From Marinobacter lipolyticus (GTDB lineage Bacteria; Pseudomonadota; Gammaproteobacteria; Pseudomonadales; Oleiphilaceae): DNA of 64,000 bases. The stretch is taken from positions 124,001 to 188,000 of the forward strand of contig NZ_QTKT01000006.1 in NCBI RefSeq assembly GCF_018424605.1, in the 5' to 3' direction. The position numbers were made by a program, and so were the translations under genes. How positions within the stretch are numbered: the first letter of the stretch is position 1; each line of letters opens with the position of its first letter. A model generated the notes under the pieces. The model ran no database searches. It was not told where the DNA came from and saw only the letters and a list, made by a program, of their open reading frames with translations. Below are positions 52,769 through 61,218 of the stretch, in pieces.

Positions 52769-52873
52769 CGGGCGGGGCGGCCTGTCCAAAAACCGCTCCT
52801 TCGGCACATCCTTGTGGCGCTTCTGCTCCGCCATCCATGGCTGCGCAAATTTTTGGACAGGCCGCCCCGCCCG
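52769..52873. repeat. Hairpin-rich repeat element A (24-bp perfect inverted-repeat ends)
   Basis: The ends 52769-52792 and 52850-52873 are perfect 24-base inverted repeats, built from a GC-rich block, CCTGTCC and AAAAA. The 57-base inside, read on the minus strand, holds smaller stems: GCCAT-GG-ATGGC, GGCG...CGCC and CACA...TGTG. It lies between ybiT and the DUF1415 gene. Element B at 53511-53675 shares its core pattern. It is too long for an ordinary terminator. Confidence 0.75.
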
Positions 52874-52920
52874 CCCACTCACGCCTCTCAGTGGGCCTCA
52901 AACTTAAAAGAGATTACGGC

Positions 52921-53490
52921 ATGGATGAAATCGAGATTATAAGCGCGACTCGTAAGTGGGTCGAAGACGTGGTTGTCGGCTATAACCTGTGTCCATTCGC
53001 CAAACGGGAACTGGTCCGTAACCGGGTTCGGTTTGTGGTATCGGAGGCAGTGACGGAAGATGAGTTACTGCAGGCGCTGCATGCCGAGCTCCAACGGCTG
53101 GACGACGAACCCGAGATCGAAACCACGCTGTTGATCCATCCGGGTGTTTTACAGAACTTTGGACTCTACAATGAGTTTCTGGATGCGGCAGACGGTTTGC
53201 TCGCGTATCTGGATATGGAGGGTGTCTATCAGATAGCCAGCTTCCACCCGGACTATCAGTTTGCCGAGACGGAACCGGGCGCTGCGGAAAACTACACCAA
53301 CCGCTCGCCGTTCCCGATGCTTCATCTGTTAAGAGAAGCCAGCCTGGAGGCAGCGATTGACAGCTATCCGGACGTAAACGAGATCCCCCAACGAAATATC
53401 GAGCTGATGGAAAAGCTGGGCGCAGAGAAAGTGCGTAACACGCTCGCAGCATGTTTCGTTCACAATGTCCCGGAGCGGACAGGGGAGTAG
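52921..53490 (+). CDS. DUF1415 family protein
   Basis: A 189-residue cytoplasmic protein. The start MDEIEIISATRKWVEDVVVGYNLCPFAKRE shows the DUF1415 signature N-LCPFA around residues 21-27, with a conserved Cys. IETTLLIHP and YQIASFHPDYQFAET (about 99-113) and NRSPFPMLHLLREAS (about 120-135) complete the pattern. Function is unknown. The ATG at 52921 is the family start; the longer frame runs back through repeat element A. It lies between elements A and B, both of which are non-coding. Confidence 0.85.
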   Translation: MDEIEIISATRKWVEDVVVGYNLCPFAKRELVRNRVRFVVSEAVTEDELLQALHAELQRLDDEPEIETTLLIHPGVLQNFGLYNEFLDAADGLLAYLDMEGVYQIASFHPDYQFAETEPGAAENYTNRSPFPMLHLLREASLEAAIDSYPDVNEIPQRNIELMEKLGAEKVRNTLAACFVHNVPERTGE

Positions 53491-53510
53491 ACCAAAGAGC
53501 CGGTGGGTAG

Positions 53511-53675
53511 GGCCGTCCAAAACTGTGCGGAGCCATGGGTGAAGAGCGGAAAGCTCTTCACGGGCAGGCCATGGACGGCCTGCCCAGGACCCTCAGTGCG
53601 ACGCAGGAGCAATAAGCACTGAGGGGCGGAGCCCAAGCGCCCCATGGATGGGCTTGAGCGTGTTTTGAACGTGCC
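53511..53675. repeat. Hairpin-rich repeat element B (tandem stem-loops)
   Basis: Imperfect ends GGCCGTCCAAAA (53511) and TTTTGAACGTGCC (ending 53675) enclose consecutive perfect stems: 53539-53547/53553-53561, 53562-53570/53577-53585, 53591-53599/53616-53624 and 53623-53628/53638-53643. Its first and last parts match element A's core (GTCCAAAA, AGCCATGG, GGCGGAGC..AAGCGCC). The middle stems are extra. It sits between the DUF1415 gene and the spermidine-synthase-like gene. Confidence 0.75.
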
Positions 53676-53771
53676 ATCCCAACCGTGACTGCACTGAGTA
53701 TCAGGCTGGGGACGGCAAACTCTATAAAAGAAATGTTCCCGCAAACTGGACCAAACCACGGAGCCTAGTTC

Positions 53772-54503
53772 ATGGGCCTGCTTTTCGAACAAATAGACAG
53801 CCAACCCTCGGTTATCGGTGAGATCACCCTGCGCCGGCGTCGTATTCCGGCCATCGGTGACCGGGATATCTTTGAGGTGAAACTGGGCGAGGAATTCCTC
53901 ATGTCCAGCATGTTTGTGGACGCCGAGGTAGCCCTGTCCGATATCGGCCTGGGTGAAACCGAAGGCGACAACCTCCGCGTGGTGGTGGGTGGTCTCGGGC
54001 TGGGCTACACCGCCGTAGCGGCGCTCAAGCATGAGCGGGTGGCCGAGCTGCTGGTGGTTGAATACCTGGAACCGGTCATCGGCTGGCACCAGCGGGAACT
54101 GGTGCCTCTGGGGAAGGATCTGAACGCCGACCCGCGGAACCGTTACGTTCATGGCAGCTTCTTCGACCTTGCGATTGCCGACCTCAATGATGGTGGTTTT
54201 GACTCCCAGGACCCCGGCAAACCCTTCGATGCCATTCTCCTTGATATCGACCACTCGCCGCGGGCACTGCTGCACGACTCCAGCGCCAGTTTCTACACCG
54301 CCAACAATCTGCGCCTGATGGCCCGGCAGCTCGCCCCCCGCGGCGTATTTGCCATGTGGTCAAATGAGGGGGAGGATGAGGAGTTCATGGCGGTGCTGCG
54401 CCAGGTGTTCACCGATGTGGCCTGCCATGTCGTATCCTTCTTCAATCCGTTTCAGAACAGGGAATCGTTCAACACCGTGTACGTGGCCCGCAAGCCGGGC
54501 TGA
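53772..54503 (+). CDS. Spermidine synthase-like methyltransferase-fold protein
   Basis: A 243-residue protein with a Rossmann-type SAM-binding fold. VVVGGLGLGYTAVAAL (about 69-84) is the glycine-rich motif and VVEYLEPVIGWHQ (about 95-107) holds the acidic residue after strand 2. FDAILLDIDHSPRALL (about 150-165) replaces the polyamine-synthase D-x-x-D catalytic pattern, and the conserved Tyr/Gln of SpeE are not evident, so polyamine synthesis is doubtful. It may be a methyltransferase or an orphan. The ATG follows GAGCC weakly. The sirtuin gene starts 14 bases after its stop. Confidence 0.78.
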   Translation: MGLLFEQIDSQPSVIGEITLRRRRIPAIGDRDIFEVKLGEEFLMSSMFVDAEVALSDIGLGETEGDNLRVVVGGLGLGYTAVAALKHERVAELLVVEYLEPVIGWHQRELVPLGKDLNADPRNRYVHGSFFDLAIADLNDGGFDSQDPGKPFDAILLDIDHSPRALLHDSSASFYTANNLRLMARQLAPRGVFAMWSNEGEDEEFMAVLRQVFTDVACHVVSFFNPFQNRESFNTVYVARKPG

Positions 54504-54517
54504 GAGCCGGAGTAAGC

Positions 54518-55420
54518 ATGCCCGTGACTACCCATCGTAGCCGCCCGTTCAGCACCAGCCAGCGTCTGCCCGAGCCGGATCAGCCGCCAGTGTTGCATCA
54601 ACCGGACGAGGCGGGGGCCTTGCTGGCGGAGTTTATTCAGCGCCATCCGAACTTGCTTATTCTCACCGGAGCCGGTGTCAGTACCGATTCCGGCATACCG
54701 GATTACCGTGACGGTGACGGTGCCTGGAAGCGCAAGCAGCCCGTCCAGCATCAGGCTTTCATGGAAGACGTTCACACCCGGCAGCGTTACTGGGGGCGTA
54801 GCCTGATTGGCTGGCCGGTAATGCGCAACGCTGCGCCGAATCCGTCCCACCATTACATTTGTGAGCTGGAACTGCTCAACCACAGCAATCTGGTAGTGAC
54901 CCAGAACGTGGATCGGCTGCATCAGAAAGCCGGCACCCACGCGGTGACCGATCTTCACGGCCGCGCCGATGAGGTGGTGTGCATGAGTTGCGGCTACCGC
55001 TGTCCACGGGACGAAGTGCACGACCGCTGTGCGGATCTGAACCCGGGGTTCGGGCATTACACGGCGTCGGTGGCGCCGGACGGCGATGCGGATCTGGAGG
55101 TGGATTTTGCGGATTTCCGGCTCGCCGATTGCCCGAAGTGTGCGGGCATTCTGAAACCGGATGTGGTGTTCTTCGGCGACTTCGTGCCCAAAGATCGCGT
55201 TTATTCCGCTCTGGATACGCTGAAAGCGAGCGACGGCCTGCTGGTTATCGGCTCTTCGCTGATGGTGTATTCGGGGTTCCGTTTCTGCCGCTACGCCAGC
55301 GAGTGGCAAAAGCCCATCGCGACACTGAATCTCGGGCGCACCCGCGCTGACGAGCTGGTTTCACTGAAACTGAACGCCCGCATCGGCGAGACCCTCAAGG
55401 CCTCGCTCGAGCGGTTATAA
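54518..55420 (+). CDS. NAD-dependent protein deacetylase of the SIR2 family
   Basis: A 300-residue sirtuin that removes acyl groups from lysine using NAD+. GAGVSTDSGIPDYR (51-64) is the NAD motif; QNVDRLH and LHGRADEVVCMSC (about 130-162) contain the catalytic His and the first zinc pair, and CPKC (about 206-209) the second. LVIGSSLMVYSG is the C-terminal Rossmann strand. The N-terminal 35 residues are an extension rich in Pro and Arg. The structure fits class II/SIRT4-like enzymes. It overlaps no neighbour but follows a methyltransferase-fold gene closely, so both are likely in one operon. Confidence 0.9.
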   Translation: MPVTTHRSRPFSTSQRLPEPDQPPVLHQPDEAGALLAEFIQRHPNLLILTGAGVSTDSGIPDYRDGDGAWKRKQPVQHQAFMEDVHTRQRYWGRSLIGWPVMRNAAPNPSHHYICELELLNHSNLVVTQNVDRLHQKAGTHAVTDLHGRADEVVCMSCGYRCPRDEVHDRCADLNPGFGHYTASVAPDGDADLEVDFADFRLADCPKCAGILKPDVVFFGDFVPKDRVYSALDTLKASDGLLVIGSSLMVYSGFRFCRYASEWQKPIATLNLGRTRADELVSLKLNARIGETLKASLERL

Positions 55421-55431
55421 ACCGGAACGGC

Positions 55432-56259
55432 TCAGGCAAACCCCAGCTGCTTGCGCCACTTGCGTAGCAGGAACTCGGTGTCGTGCTGCCAGGGGTGGAA
55501 GTCCGGCTTGAAGTAGTCCAGGTACTCGGGAATGATCGCGGTGAACATGCCTTTCGGCCCCCACACCCGGTTCAGGCCTTTGGCCCATGAGCGCAGGTTC
55601 AGCAGTTGCTTGTCTTCCCGCATCAGCTCCACGATAAACGCATGGATGGCCACCATGATCAGGGCGGTAATGAGCGCCATGGTGCCCATGCGAATGGTGT
55701 AATCGACCACGCTCTTGTCGTAGAGCGTTTCGTATGTGTCGAAGGCGACCGCCTTGTGTTCGTTCTCTTCAATGCAATGCCAGGCCCACAGGGTGCGCAT
55801 GGAAGGATCAATGGCGTTGACCAGATCCTCCCGCTTGAGCAACTGGGCGGACAAAATGCCGGTGAAATGCTCCAGGGCCACCGTGCCAGCCAGGTGAACG
55901 CGTTTGTTGTTCAGCAGCGGCAGGTTTTTCACCGACAGGAAGCCCCGGGTCCAGCCTTCCAGCTTCTTGATGTCGAACCCCTGCTTGATGGCGCCTTCGT
56001 TGAAATGACCGTGCTCTTTGGCGTGCATGGCCTCCTGGCCGATGAAAGCGCCGATATCTTTCTGCAACTGCGGATCGTTGATCTGTTCGCGCACCGCGCG
56101 GACGCTGTCCACGAAAAAGCGCTCGCCATCGGGAAACAGTGCAGACAGGGCGTTGAACAGATGCGTCATGAACGGGTCACTGTCGACCCAGTGCCGGGGC
56201 ACTTCGTCAAAACCGAAGTCCTGGCGGCGTACGGGAAATGATGCGGTTACTGCTGACAT
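55432..56259 (-). CDS. Metal-dependent hydrolase family protein (PF10118)
   Basis: A 275-residue, mostly helical protein of the family named Metal_hydrol (PF10118). Likely metal ligands appear in GQEAMHAKEHGHFNE (about 80-94) and in WAWHCIEENEHKAVAFD (about 157-173), each with an E-x-x-H pattern resembling ferritin-like di-iron sites rather than a hydrolase. A membrane helix at about 190-213 is predicted. The ATG at 56257-56259 is preferred over the upstream frame. Family members may be lipid- or fatty-acid-related, but no substrate is known. It converges with the sirtuin gene. Confidence 0.82.
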   Translation of the reverse strand: MSAVTASFPVRRQDFGFDEVPRHWVDSDPFMTHLFNALSALFPDGERFFVDSVRAVREQINDPQLQKDIGAFIGQEAMHAKEHGHFNEGAIKQGFDIKKLEGWTRGFLSVKNLPLLNNKRVHLAGTVALEHFTGILSAQLLKREDLVNAIDPSMRTLWAWHCIEENEHKAVAFDTYETLYDKSVVDYTIRMGTMALITALIMVAIHAFIVELMREDKQLLNLRSWAKGLNRVWGPKGMFTAIIPEYLDYFKPDFHPWQHDTEFLLRKWRKQLGFA

Positions 56260-56388
56260 GGTGTGGCCTCGCTGATTCATTGTTCTACAAGGCTTACCAT
56301 ACGGGGTGGCCCCGTGTTGCGTCCGGTTAGAAAGGGACAGAATCTGGTCACTGTTGTAAAACCGCGTGAAACAGCGCTAAACGGAGAG

Positions 56389-56418
56389 CGGGGGAGGCGG
56401 CCATGACCGCCTCCCCCG
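56389..56418 (-). terminator. Hairpin downstream of the NSS transporter gene
   Basis: Perfect 12-bp arms (CGGGGGAGGCGG and CCGCCTCCCCCG) with a six-base loop lie five bases after the transporter stop on the minus strand. Only short T runs follow, so this is a moderate terminator candidate. Confidence 0.6.
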
Positions 56419-56422
56419 GGGA

Positions 56423-57835
56423 TTACAGCAGGTTGTAGATAAACACCACGGCGACGGCTATGGGAGTGATGAAACGCACGGTCACAAACCACAGCTTGAA
56501 CATGGCCGGCGACAGCGCCAGTTCGTTCTCCATGGCCTGGCGCGACATCACCCAACCCGCAAACACGGCAACCAGCAGGCCGCCCAGCGGCAGCAGGATG
56601 TTGGCGGTGAAGAAGTCGAGCAGGTCGAAGATGGTTTTGCCTTCGAGCATCGGAACGAAACTCAGCGGCGCGAAATCCGCCCACAGGTTCAGTGACAGAA
56701 TCGATGCAATGCCCAGGGCCCAGCAAACCACACCAGCGGCCACGGTGCTCACGGTGCGGTTCATGCCTTTTTGCTCTTCCAGCCACTCCACAATGGGTTC
56801 CAGCAGGGAGATGCCGGACGTCCAGGCGGCGAAGATCAGCAGCACAAAGAACAGGGTGCCAAACAGGGTGCCCATGGGCATCTGGCCGAAGGCCAGGGGC
56901 AGGGTCTGGAAAATCAGGCCGGGGCCTGCACCGGGCTCAAGGCCGTTGGCAAACACAATCGGGAAGATGGCCAGCCCGGCGAGCAGCGCAACGCCGGTGT
57001 CGATGACAGAAACCGTGATCGAGGTTTTGGCGATGGAAATGTTCTTTGGCAGATAGGAACCGTAGGCCATCATCACCGCCATGCCGAGGCTCAGGGTGAA
57101 AAAGGCGTGGCCGAGGGCGACCAGGATGCCGGAGGTGGTGAGTTTGGAGAAGTCCGGCTGGAACAGGAAGGCGACCGCCTGACCGAAGTGGCCAGTGGTC
57201 ATGGCATAGCCCACCACGATCAGCAGCAAGACGAACAGCGCCGGCATCAGGATGCTCACCGCCCGCTCCAGGCCCGAGCGTACGCCGCGTGCAACGACCA
57301 CCATCACCATGACCATGAACAGGGTATGCCAGGCCAGCAGGGTGCCGGGGTTACTGAGCAGCCCCGAGAAAATGGCGCCCACCGCATCGGCGGACTGGCC
57401 CGCAAGTTGGCCGCTGGCGGTCGTGCCAACGTAGGAGATCGCCCAGCCGCCGATCACCGAATAGAACGAGAGAATCAGGAATCCCGCCAGTACACCCACA
57501 GCGCCCACCAGTTTCCACGCCGGTTTCAAACGGTCCCGCTCGGCAATCAGGCGCAGGCTGTTGACCGGGCTGCGGCCGCCGCGACGGCCAATCATCACCT
57601 CCGCCATCATGATGGGGATGCCAACAATGGCGATGCAGAGCAGATACACCAGTACAAAGGCGCCACCGCCGTTTTCGCCGGTTACGTAGGGGAATTTCCA
57701 GATGTTCCCCAGACCCACGGCGGAGCCGGTGGCGGCAAGGACAAAGGCAAGGCGCGAGGACCAGAGGCCGCGTTTGGCGTTAGACCCTTCTAGCGCCTCC
57801 GAGTAGGTGGCAGAACCTGATGACGTGACAGACAT
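56423..57835 (-). CDS. Sodium-dependent neurotransmitter symporter (NSS/SNF) family transporter
   Basis: A 470-residue inner-membrane transporter with about 11-12 helices. GLWSSRLAFVLAATGSAVGLGNIWKFPYVTGENGGGAFV (about 23-60) contains the unwound TM1 with Na+/substrate contacts; GHAFFTLSLGMAVMMAYGSYL (about 246-266) is TM6. It resembles bacterial TnaT/MhsT carriers for amino acids with Na+. Substrate could be tryptophan, branched-chain or other neutral amino acids. GGAG lies five bases before the ATG. A strong terminator (57872-57907) separates it from the leucine dehydrogenase gene upstream, so co-regulation would have to be by separate promoters. Confidence 0.92.
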   Translation of the reverse strand: MSVTSSGSATYSEALEGSNAKRGLWSSRLAFVLAATGSAVGLGNIWKFPYVTGENGGGAFVLVYLLCIAIVGIPIMMAEVMIGRRGGRSPVNSLRLIAERDRLKPAWKLVGAVGVLAGFLILSFYSVIGGWAISYVGTTASGQLAGQSADAVGAIFSGLLSNPGTLLAWHTLFMVMVMVVVARGVRSGLERAVSILMPALFVLLLIVVGYAMTTGHFGQAVAFLFQPDFSKLTTSGILVALGHAFFTLSLGMAVMMAYGSYLPKNISIAKTSITVSVIDTGVALLAGLAIFPIVFANGLEPGAGPGLIFQTLPLAFGQMPMGTLFGTLFFVLLIFAAWTSGISLLEPIVEWLEEQKGMNRTVSTVAAGVVCWALGIASILSLNLWADFAPLSFVPMLEGKTIFDLLDFFTANILLPLGGLLVAVFAGWVMSRQAMENELALSPAMFKLWFVTVRFITPIAVAVVFIYNLL

Positions 57836-57871
57836 GATGATCTCCTGCGGTATTTGTTGTTGTCAGGTAGT

Positions 57872-57907
57872 AAAAAAGGGGGAGCGGCAGAAGCCCGCAG
57901 CTCCCCC
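57872..57907 (-). terminator. Rho-independent terminator after the leucine dehydrogenase gene
   Basis: On the minus strand the stem GGGGGAGC / GCTCCCCC (arms 57900-57907 and 57878-57885), with extra inner pairing, runs into TTTTTT. It lies 21 bases after the dehydrogenase stop at 57929. Confidence 0.85.
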
Positions 57908-57928
57908 GGGGGATGCGCCGGTGTCAGG

Positions 57929-59029
57929 TTACCCGGCGCAAGCCAGCCGCTCAGGCGCCAGCCCGGCACCCGCGGTGTGCTTGCGGAACCGCTCCTCCGC
58001 CAGTTCATTGGCGATGGCCCCGGTGGGGCGATCCGAACGGTCGGAACGGTTGAATATTTCGGTCAGGGTGTCGCCGATGGTGTCCACATGGGCGCGCACG
58101 GTCTCCGGGGCGGCGCCGGTGCGCTCGTAGAATACATCGATGATGCCCCCGGCATTGATGGCGAAGTCCGGGGCATAAAGAATGCCCCGATCCCGCAGCA
58201 TGCCGTCATGCTGTGGCTGGGCCAGCTGGTTATTGGCGGCGCCGGCCACAATGTTGGCTTTGAGCTGGGGAATGCTGTCGTCGTTCAGCACTGCACCCAT
58301 GGCGCAGGGCGCTACCACATCCACCGGCAGGAACAGGATATCGTCGGCTGTTGCCACGCGGGCGCCCAACTGGTCCACCGCCCGCTGGATGTTGTCCTCG
58401 TGAATGTCGTATACCCACAGCTCGGCGCCGGCTTCCTTCAGGTGTCTGGCGAGCCGGAACCCGACGTTGCCAATGCCCTGAATGGCGACTTTCAGGCCGG
58501 TGAGATCGTTTCGCCCCAGCTTGTGTTTTACCGCCGCCTTCAGGCCGATGAAGGTGCCGTATGCGGTGGCCGGAGACGGGTCGCCGTTGCTGGGATTGCC
58601 GTCAAAGCCGGTGCGGGCGGCGATGCCGGCCACATGACTGGTTCGGCGGCCCATGATCTTGAGGTCGGGTACGCTGGTGCCGGAGTCCTCGGCGGCGATG
58701 TACTGGCCTCCCAGGCTCTCCAGGTGGCGCCCCATGGCTTCCATCAACGCTTCGGTCTTGTGCTTGCGCGGATCGCCGATGATCACTGATTTGCCGCCGC
58801 CGAGATCCAGGTTGGCGAGGGCGGATTTGTAGGTCATGCCGCGGGACAGTCTCAGTACGTCACGCAGGGCTTCCTCGTCCGTGGCGTAGGGAAACATCCG
58901 GCAACCGCCCAGGGCCGGGCCGCGGGAGGTGTTGTGAATGGCAGTGATGGCTTTCAGGCCGGTTTCGGCGTCACAGAAAAACGACAGGTGTTCGTGGTTG
59001 TCGAACTCGGGATGGCTGAATACGTTCAT
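57929..59029 (-). CDS. Leucine/branched-chain amino-acid dehydrogenase (Glu/Leu/Phe/Val family)
   Basis: A 366-residue enzyme that reversibly deaminates Leu/Val/Ile to the 2-oxo acids with NAD+. [43 protein letters not shown] (about 41-83) contains Lys68 (MTYK) and catalytic Lys80 (GGGKS); PDF-A-I-N-A-G-G (about 300) and the GIGNVG NAD loop at about 185 are also conserved. The start ATG at 59027-59029 has AGAGG upstream; the longer frame to 59056 lacks support. It may supply the Leu-to-isovaleryl-CoA pathway, but liu genes are not in this window. A long leader with a LiuR-like box lies upstream. Confidence 0.9.
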   Translation of the reverse strand: MNVFSHPEFDNHEHLSFFCDAETGLKAITAIHNTSRGPALGGCRMFPYATDEEALRDVLRLSRGMTYKSALANLDLGGGKSVIIGDPRKHKTEALMEAMGRHLESLGGQYIAAEDSGTSVPDLKIMGRRTSHVAGIAARTGFDGNPSNGDPSPATAYGTFIGLKAAVKHKLGRNDLTGLKVAIQGIGNVGFRLARHLKEAGAELWVYDIHEDNIQRAVDQLGARVATADDILFLPVDVVAPCAMGAVLNDDSIPQLKANIVAGAANNQLAQPQHDGMLRDRGILYAPDFAINAGGIIDVFYERTGAAPETVRAHVDTIGDTLTEIFNRSDRSDRPTGAIANELAEERFRKHTAGAGLAPERLACAG

Positions 59030-59139
59030 GGCGTTTTGCCTCTCTTCCGGGGCCACCGCTACCCTTGTGGGGCCTGCAGCAGCAAATCGATTGAGCGGGC
59101 AGTCGGGATGGATGATCGCCGCCAGCCCTTGTAAAAAGT

Positions 59140-59229
59140 TTAGACCGTGGCAGTGGCGATTGGTTGACGTTCCCGGGCAATCAGGTAGGCGGGGCGGAGT
59201 CCGCCTGTGGAAGGTGCGCTTCGGGGCAT
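59140..59229 (-). CDS. Possible small leader peptide, 29 residues
   Basis: ATG at 59227-59229 to TAA at 59140-59142, with GGGAGAGG eight bases before the start. The 29-residue product starts [17 protein letters not shown] and ends PIATATV; it has no Leu/Ile/Val run such as attenuator peptides of branched-chain operons carry. It lies 110 bases upstream of the dehydrogenase start in a 511-base gap. It could be a regulatory leader, a small protein or a chance frame. Confidence 0.35.
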   Translation of the reverse strand: MPRSAPSTGGLRPAYLIARERQPIATATV

Positions 59230-59378
59230 GATGAAATCCTCTCCCACCTGGCCGGATCTCGGCTTGAGCGGGTATCTTGTTGTTGTCCGGCTTGTGGCCG
59301 GTGTTCTGATTTCAGGCGTCCATTTTTCCGGCTCGGGAATGCCCTTTTGGGGCTGGACGGAAAACAAACTAGCTTCAT

Positions 59379-59394
59379 TTTACGTTAACGTCAA
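59379..59394. promoter_or_regulatory. LiuR-like binding site
   Basis: TTTACGTTAACGTCAA matches the TT-n-ACGT-nn-ACGT-n-AA consensus reported for LiuR, the MerR-type regulator of branched-chain amino-acid catabolism in gammaproteobacteria. It lies 350 bases upstream of the leucine dehydrogenase start and 147 bases before the gene at 59541. The palindrome is exact apart from T/G at one arm. Confidence 0.6.
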
Positions 59395-59540
59395 CGATGA
59401 ATTCGGAATCTTTAGACCGGAGTGCGATATCCCGAATCGGCTTATCGTAAAACGGTTTGAGCAAGCGGCCGGCCACCGGTCTGGCTGTTTTATAATCAAT
59501 TGTCACAGTCTGGCTCAGAGTCTCTGAGTGGAGGAAGGTT

Positions 59541-60083
59541 ATGAAACGGCTCTTCTATCTGGTGGACACCATCGACAGTGTTGAAAGCATCTCTGAAGAT
59601 TTGCACGAGCGCGGCATCACCGATTGGCGGTTTCACATTTTCAGCAAGGATGAGGCGGGTCTCTATACCCACCGGCTGCACTCGGCCAGTGTGCTCGACA
59701 AAACCGACCTGCCACGGTTTGTTGAACGGGGCATGATCATTGGCGGCCTGTTCGCCCTGTTTTTCGTGCTGCCCATGGCCGTGTGGGGCGGGTTCGGCTG
59801 GCCGCTGTCGGCCTATGTGGCAATGGGCGCTTTTGCCATTATTGCCGGTGGCTGGCTCGGCGGTTTTGGCGGCATTGGCACCGAGAACTACCGCATTCGC
59901 AAATACCACGGCGATATCGAAGCCGGGCGGCACCTGGTGATGGTGGACGTGCCCAAGGCGGACGTGGCACAAATGAAGGAGTTGATGAAACTGAACCATC
60001 CGGAAGCGGAACTTCAGGGTGAGAGCAGCAGCTTCAACAACCCGTTTGCCGCGGCGGATGGTCGGGTGCATATCGTGCACTGA
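59541..60083 (+). CDS. Hypothetical inner-membrane protein, 180 residues
   Basis: A protein with a cytoplasmic alpha/beta N-domain (MKRLFYLVDTIDSVESISEDLHERGI, about 1-26, like a small nucleotide- or ligand-binding fold), then LHSASVLDKTDLPRFVERG, two Gly/Ala-rich membrane helices (about 65-85 and 90-112) and an extended tail. Similar proteins of this length and layout are common in Pseudomonas and Marinobacter, often described simply as membrane proteins, but I cannot name a Pfam family. It starts after TGGAGGAAGGTT, a strong site. The LiuR-like box lies upstream. Confidence 0.75.
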   Translation: MKRLFYLVDTIDSVESISEDLHERGITDWRFHIFSKDEAGLYTHRLHSASVLDKTDLPRFVERGMIIGGLFALFFVLPMAVWGGFGWPLSAYVAMGAFAIIAGGWLGGFGGIGTENYRIRKYHGDIEAGRHLVMVDVPKADVAQMKELMKLNHPEAELQGESSSFNNPFAAADGRVHIVH

Positions 60084-60199
60084 GAGCACATGGACTGAGC
60101 GCTCATGGATAGTGACTGGCTAGTGCATTAGTCGAAGGGCGTGCCGTTATGCGGTAACTACCTATACGCGGCCCGGGGAATCTGACTTAACTTCGGTTA

Positions 60200-60910
60200 A
60201 TGTCTGTCGCTTCCTATTCTTATCAGCTACAGCCGGCCAGGGTGCGCCTTGAGTTTGTCCGGCTGCTTCCCATCTCGTTGTTTGTGGTGGCGTTTGGTGC
60301 TGCCTTCGGCCTGGCCGCCACCCAGAAAGGACTTGAGCCCCTGCAGGCACTGCTGATGAGCGCCGCGGTGTTTGCCGGCGCCTCGCAGTTCGCCGCTGTC
60401 GACATGTGGGGAGCCGAAGTCTCGGTGCTGCCGATGATCGCTGTGGTGTTCGCCATCAATTCCCGTCATCTGCTGATGGGCGCGTCACTTTACCCCATGC
60501 TCAAAGACCTGCCGCCGCGCCAGCGTTATGGGGTGCTGCTGTTGCTCACCGACGCCAACTGGGCGGTCTCTGCCCAGGAATACCAGAGTGGACGACGCAA
60601 CCTGGAGGTGATCCTTGGCGGTGGGCTGGCGCTGTGGCTGGCGTGGATTCTGGGCACGTTGATGGGGGTATACTTCGGCGGTCTGCTGCAAGACCCGCAA
60701 AGCCTGGGGCTGGATATGGTACTGGGATGCTTTCTGCTTGCCATGGCTCTGGGCGGCAGCAAGTCGCCGCGGGTACTGACCGCGTGGTCTGTGGCCGCTG
60801 CCGCCTCGCTGGCGGCCTACTGGTACTTGCCGCCACACACGCACGTGGTGGTGGGCGCGCTGGCCGGCGGAGTGGTCGGGCTGTTCTGGCTGGAGAGGAA
60901 GCCGGCATGA
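60200..60910 (+). CDS. azlC: Branched-chain amino acid exporter large subunit AzlC
   Basis: A 236-residue inner-membrane protein with about six helices. LPISLFVVAFGAAFGLAATQKGL (about 23-45), SAAVFAGASQFAAVDMWGA (about 54-72) and INSRHLLMGASLYP (about 86-99) are hallmarks of AzlC. Together with AzlD it exports leucine, isoleucine, valine or their analogues, giving azaleucine resistance in Bacillus. The ATG at 60200 has only a weak site upstream; the start is set by the family length. Its end overlaps azlD by four bases (ATGA). Confidence 0.9.
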   Translation: MSVASYSYQLQPARVRLEFVRLLPISLFVVAFGAAFGLAATQKGLEPLQALLMSAAVFAGASQFAAVDMWGAEVSVLPMIAVVFAINSRHLLMGASLYPMLKDLPPRQRYGVLLLLTDANWAVSAQEYQSGRRNLEVILGGGLALWLAWILGTLMGVYFGGLLQDPQSLGLDMVLGCFLLAMALGGSKSPRVLTAWSVAAAASLAAYWYLPPHTHVVVGALAGGVVGLFWLERKPA

Positions 60911-61218
60911 CCATCGAAACCACAACCTCCGGCATCCTGCTGCTCATCGCCATCATGACGGTGGTGACGCTGGCCACCCGCTATGGCGGCGTGCTTGCCA
61001 TGTCGTTCGTGCGGATCAGCCCGCGCGTTGAGAGCTTTATCAACACCATGGCCAGCTCCGTGCTGATTGCCATTGTGGTTCCCATGGCGTTCGAGGGTGA
61101 CGCCGGAGCCCGTGCGGCGCTGGGCACCACCGCCCTGGCCATGCTGGTGTTGCGTAAACCGTTGCCGTCCATTGCTGCGGGTATTGCTGCGGCGGCAGCC
61201 GTGCGCTACCTCGCCTGA
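60907..61218 (+). CDS. azlD: Branched-chain amino acid exporter small subunit AzlD
   Basis: A 103-residue membrane protein with about four helices. ILLLIAIMTVVTLATRYGGVLAM (about 10-32) and SPRVESFINTMASSVLIAIVVP (about 38-59) fit AzlD. It is the partner of AzlC; the ATGA overlap with azlC indicates coupled translation and equal dosage. The last 13 bases overlap the end of the convergent DUF3750 gene. Leucine dehydrogenase 2 kb upstream and a LiuR-like box suggest a local branched-chain amino-acid theme. Confidence 0.92.
   Translation: MTIETTTSGILLLIAIMTVVTLATRYGGVLAMSFVRISPRVESFINTMASSVLIAIVVPMAFEGDAGARAALGTTALAMLVLRKPLPSIAAGIAAAAAVRYLA

Noticed and set aside
59207-59527. 106-codon plus-strand frame upstream of the gene at 59541
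   Set aside because: No ribosome-binding site, odd composition, and it overlaps the LiuR-like box and the minus-strand small ORF.
60096-60131. TGAGCGCTCA palindrome and an 8-codon ORF (60105-60131) upstream of azlC
   Set aside because: The palindrome is only 10 bases and the ORF has no ribosome-binding site or branched-chain codons, so a leader peptide is not supported.
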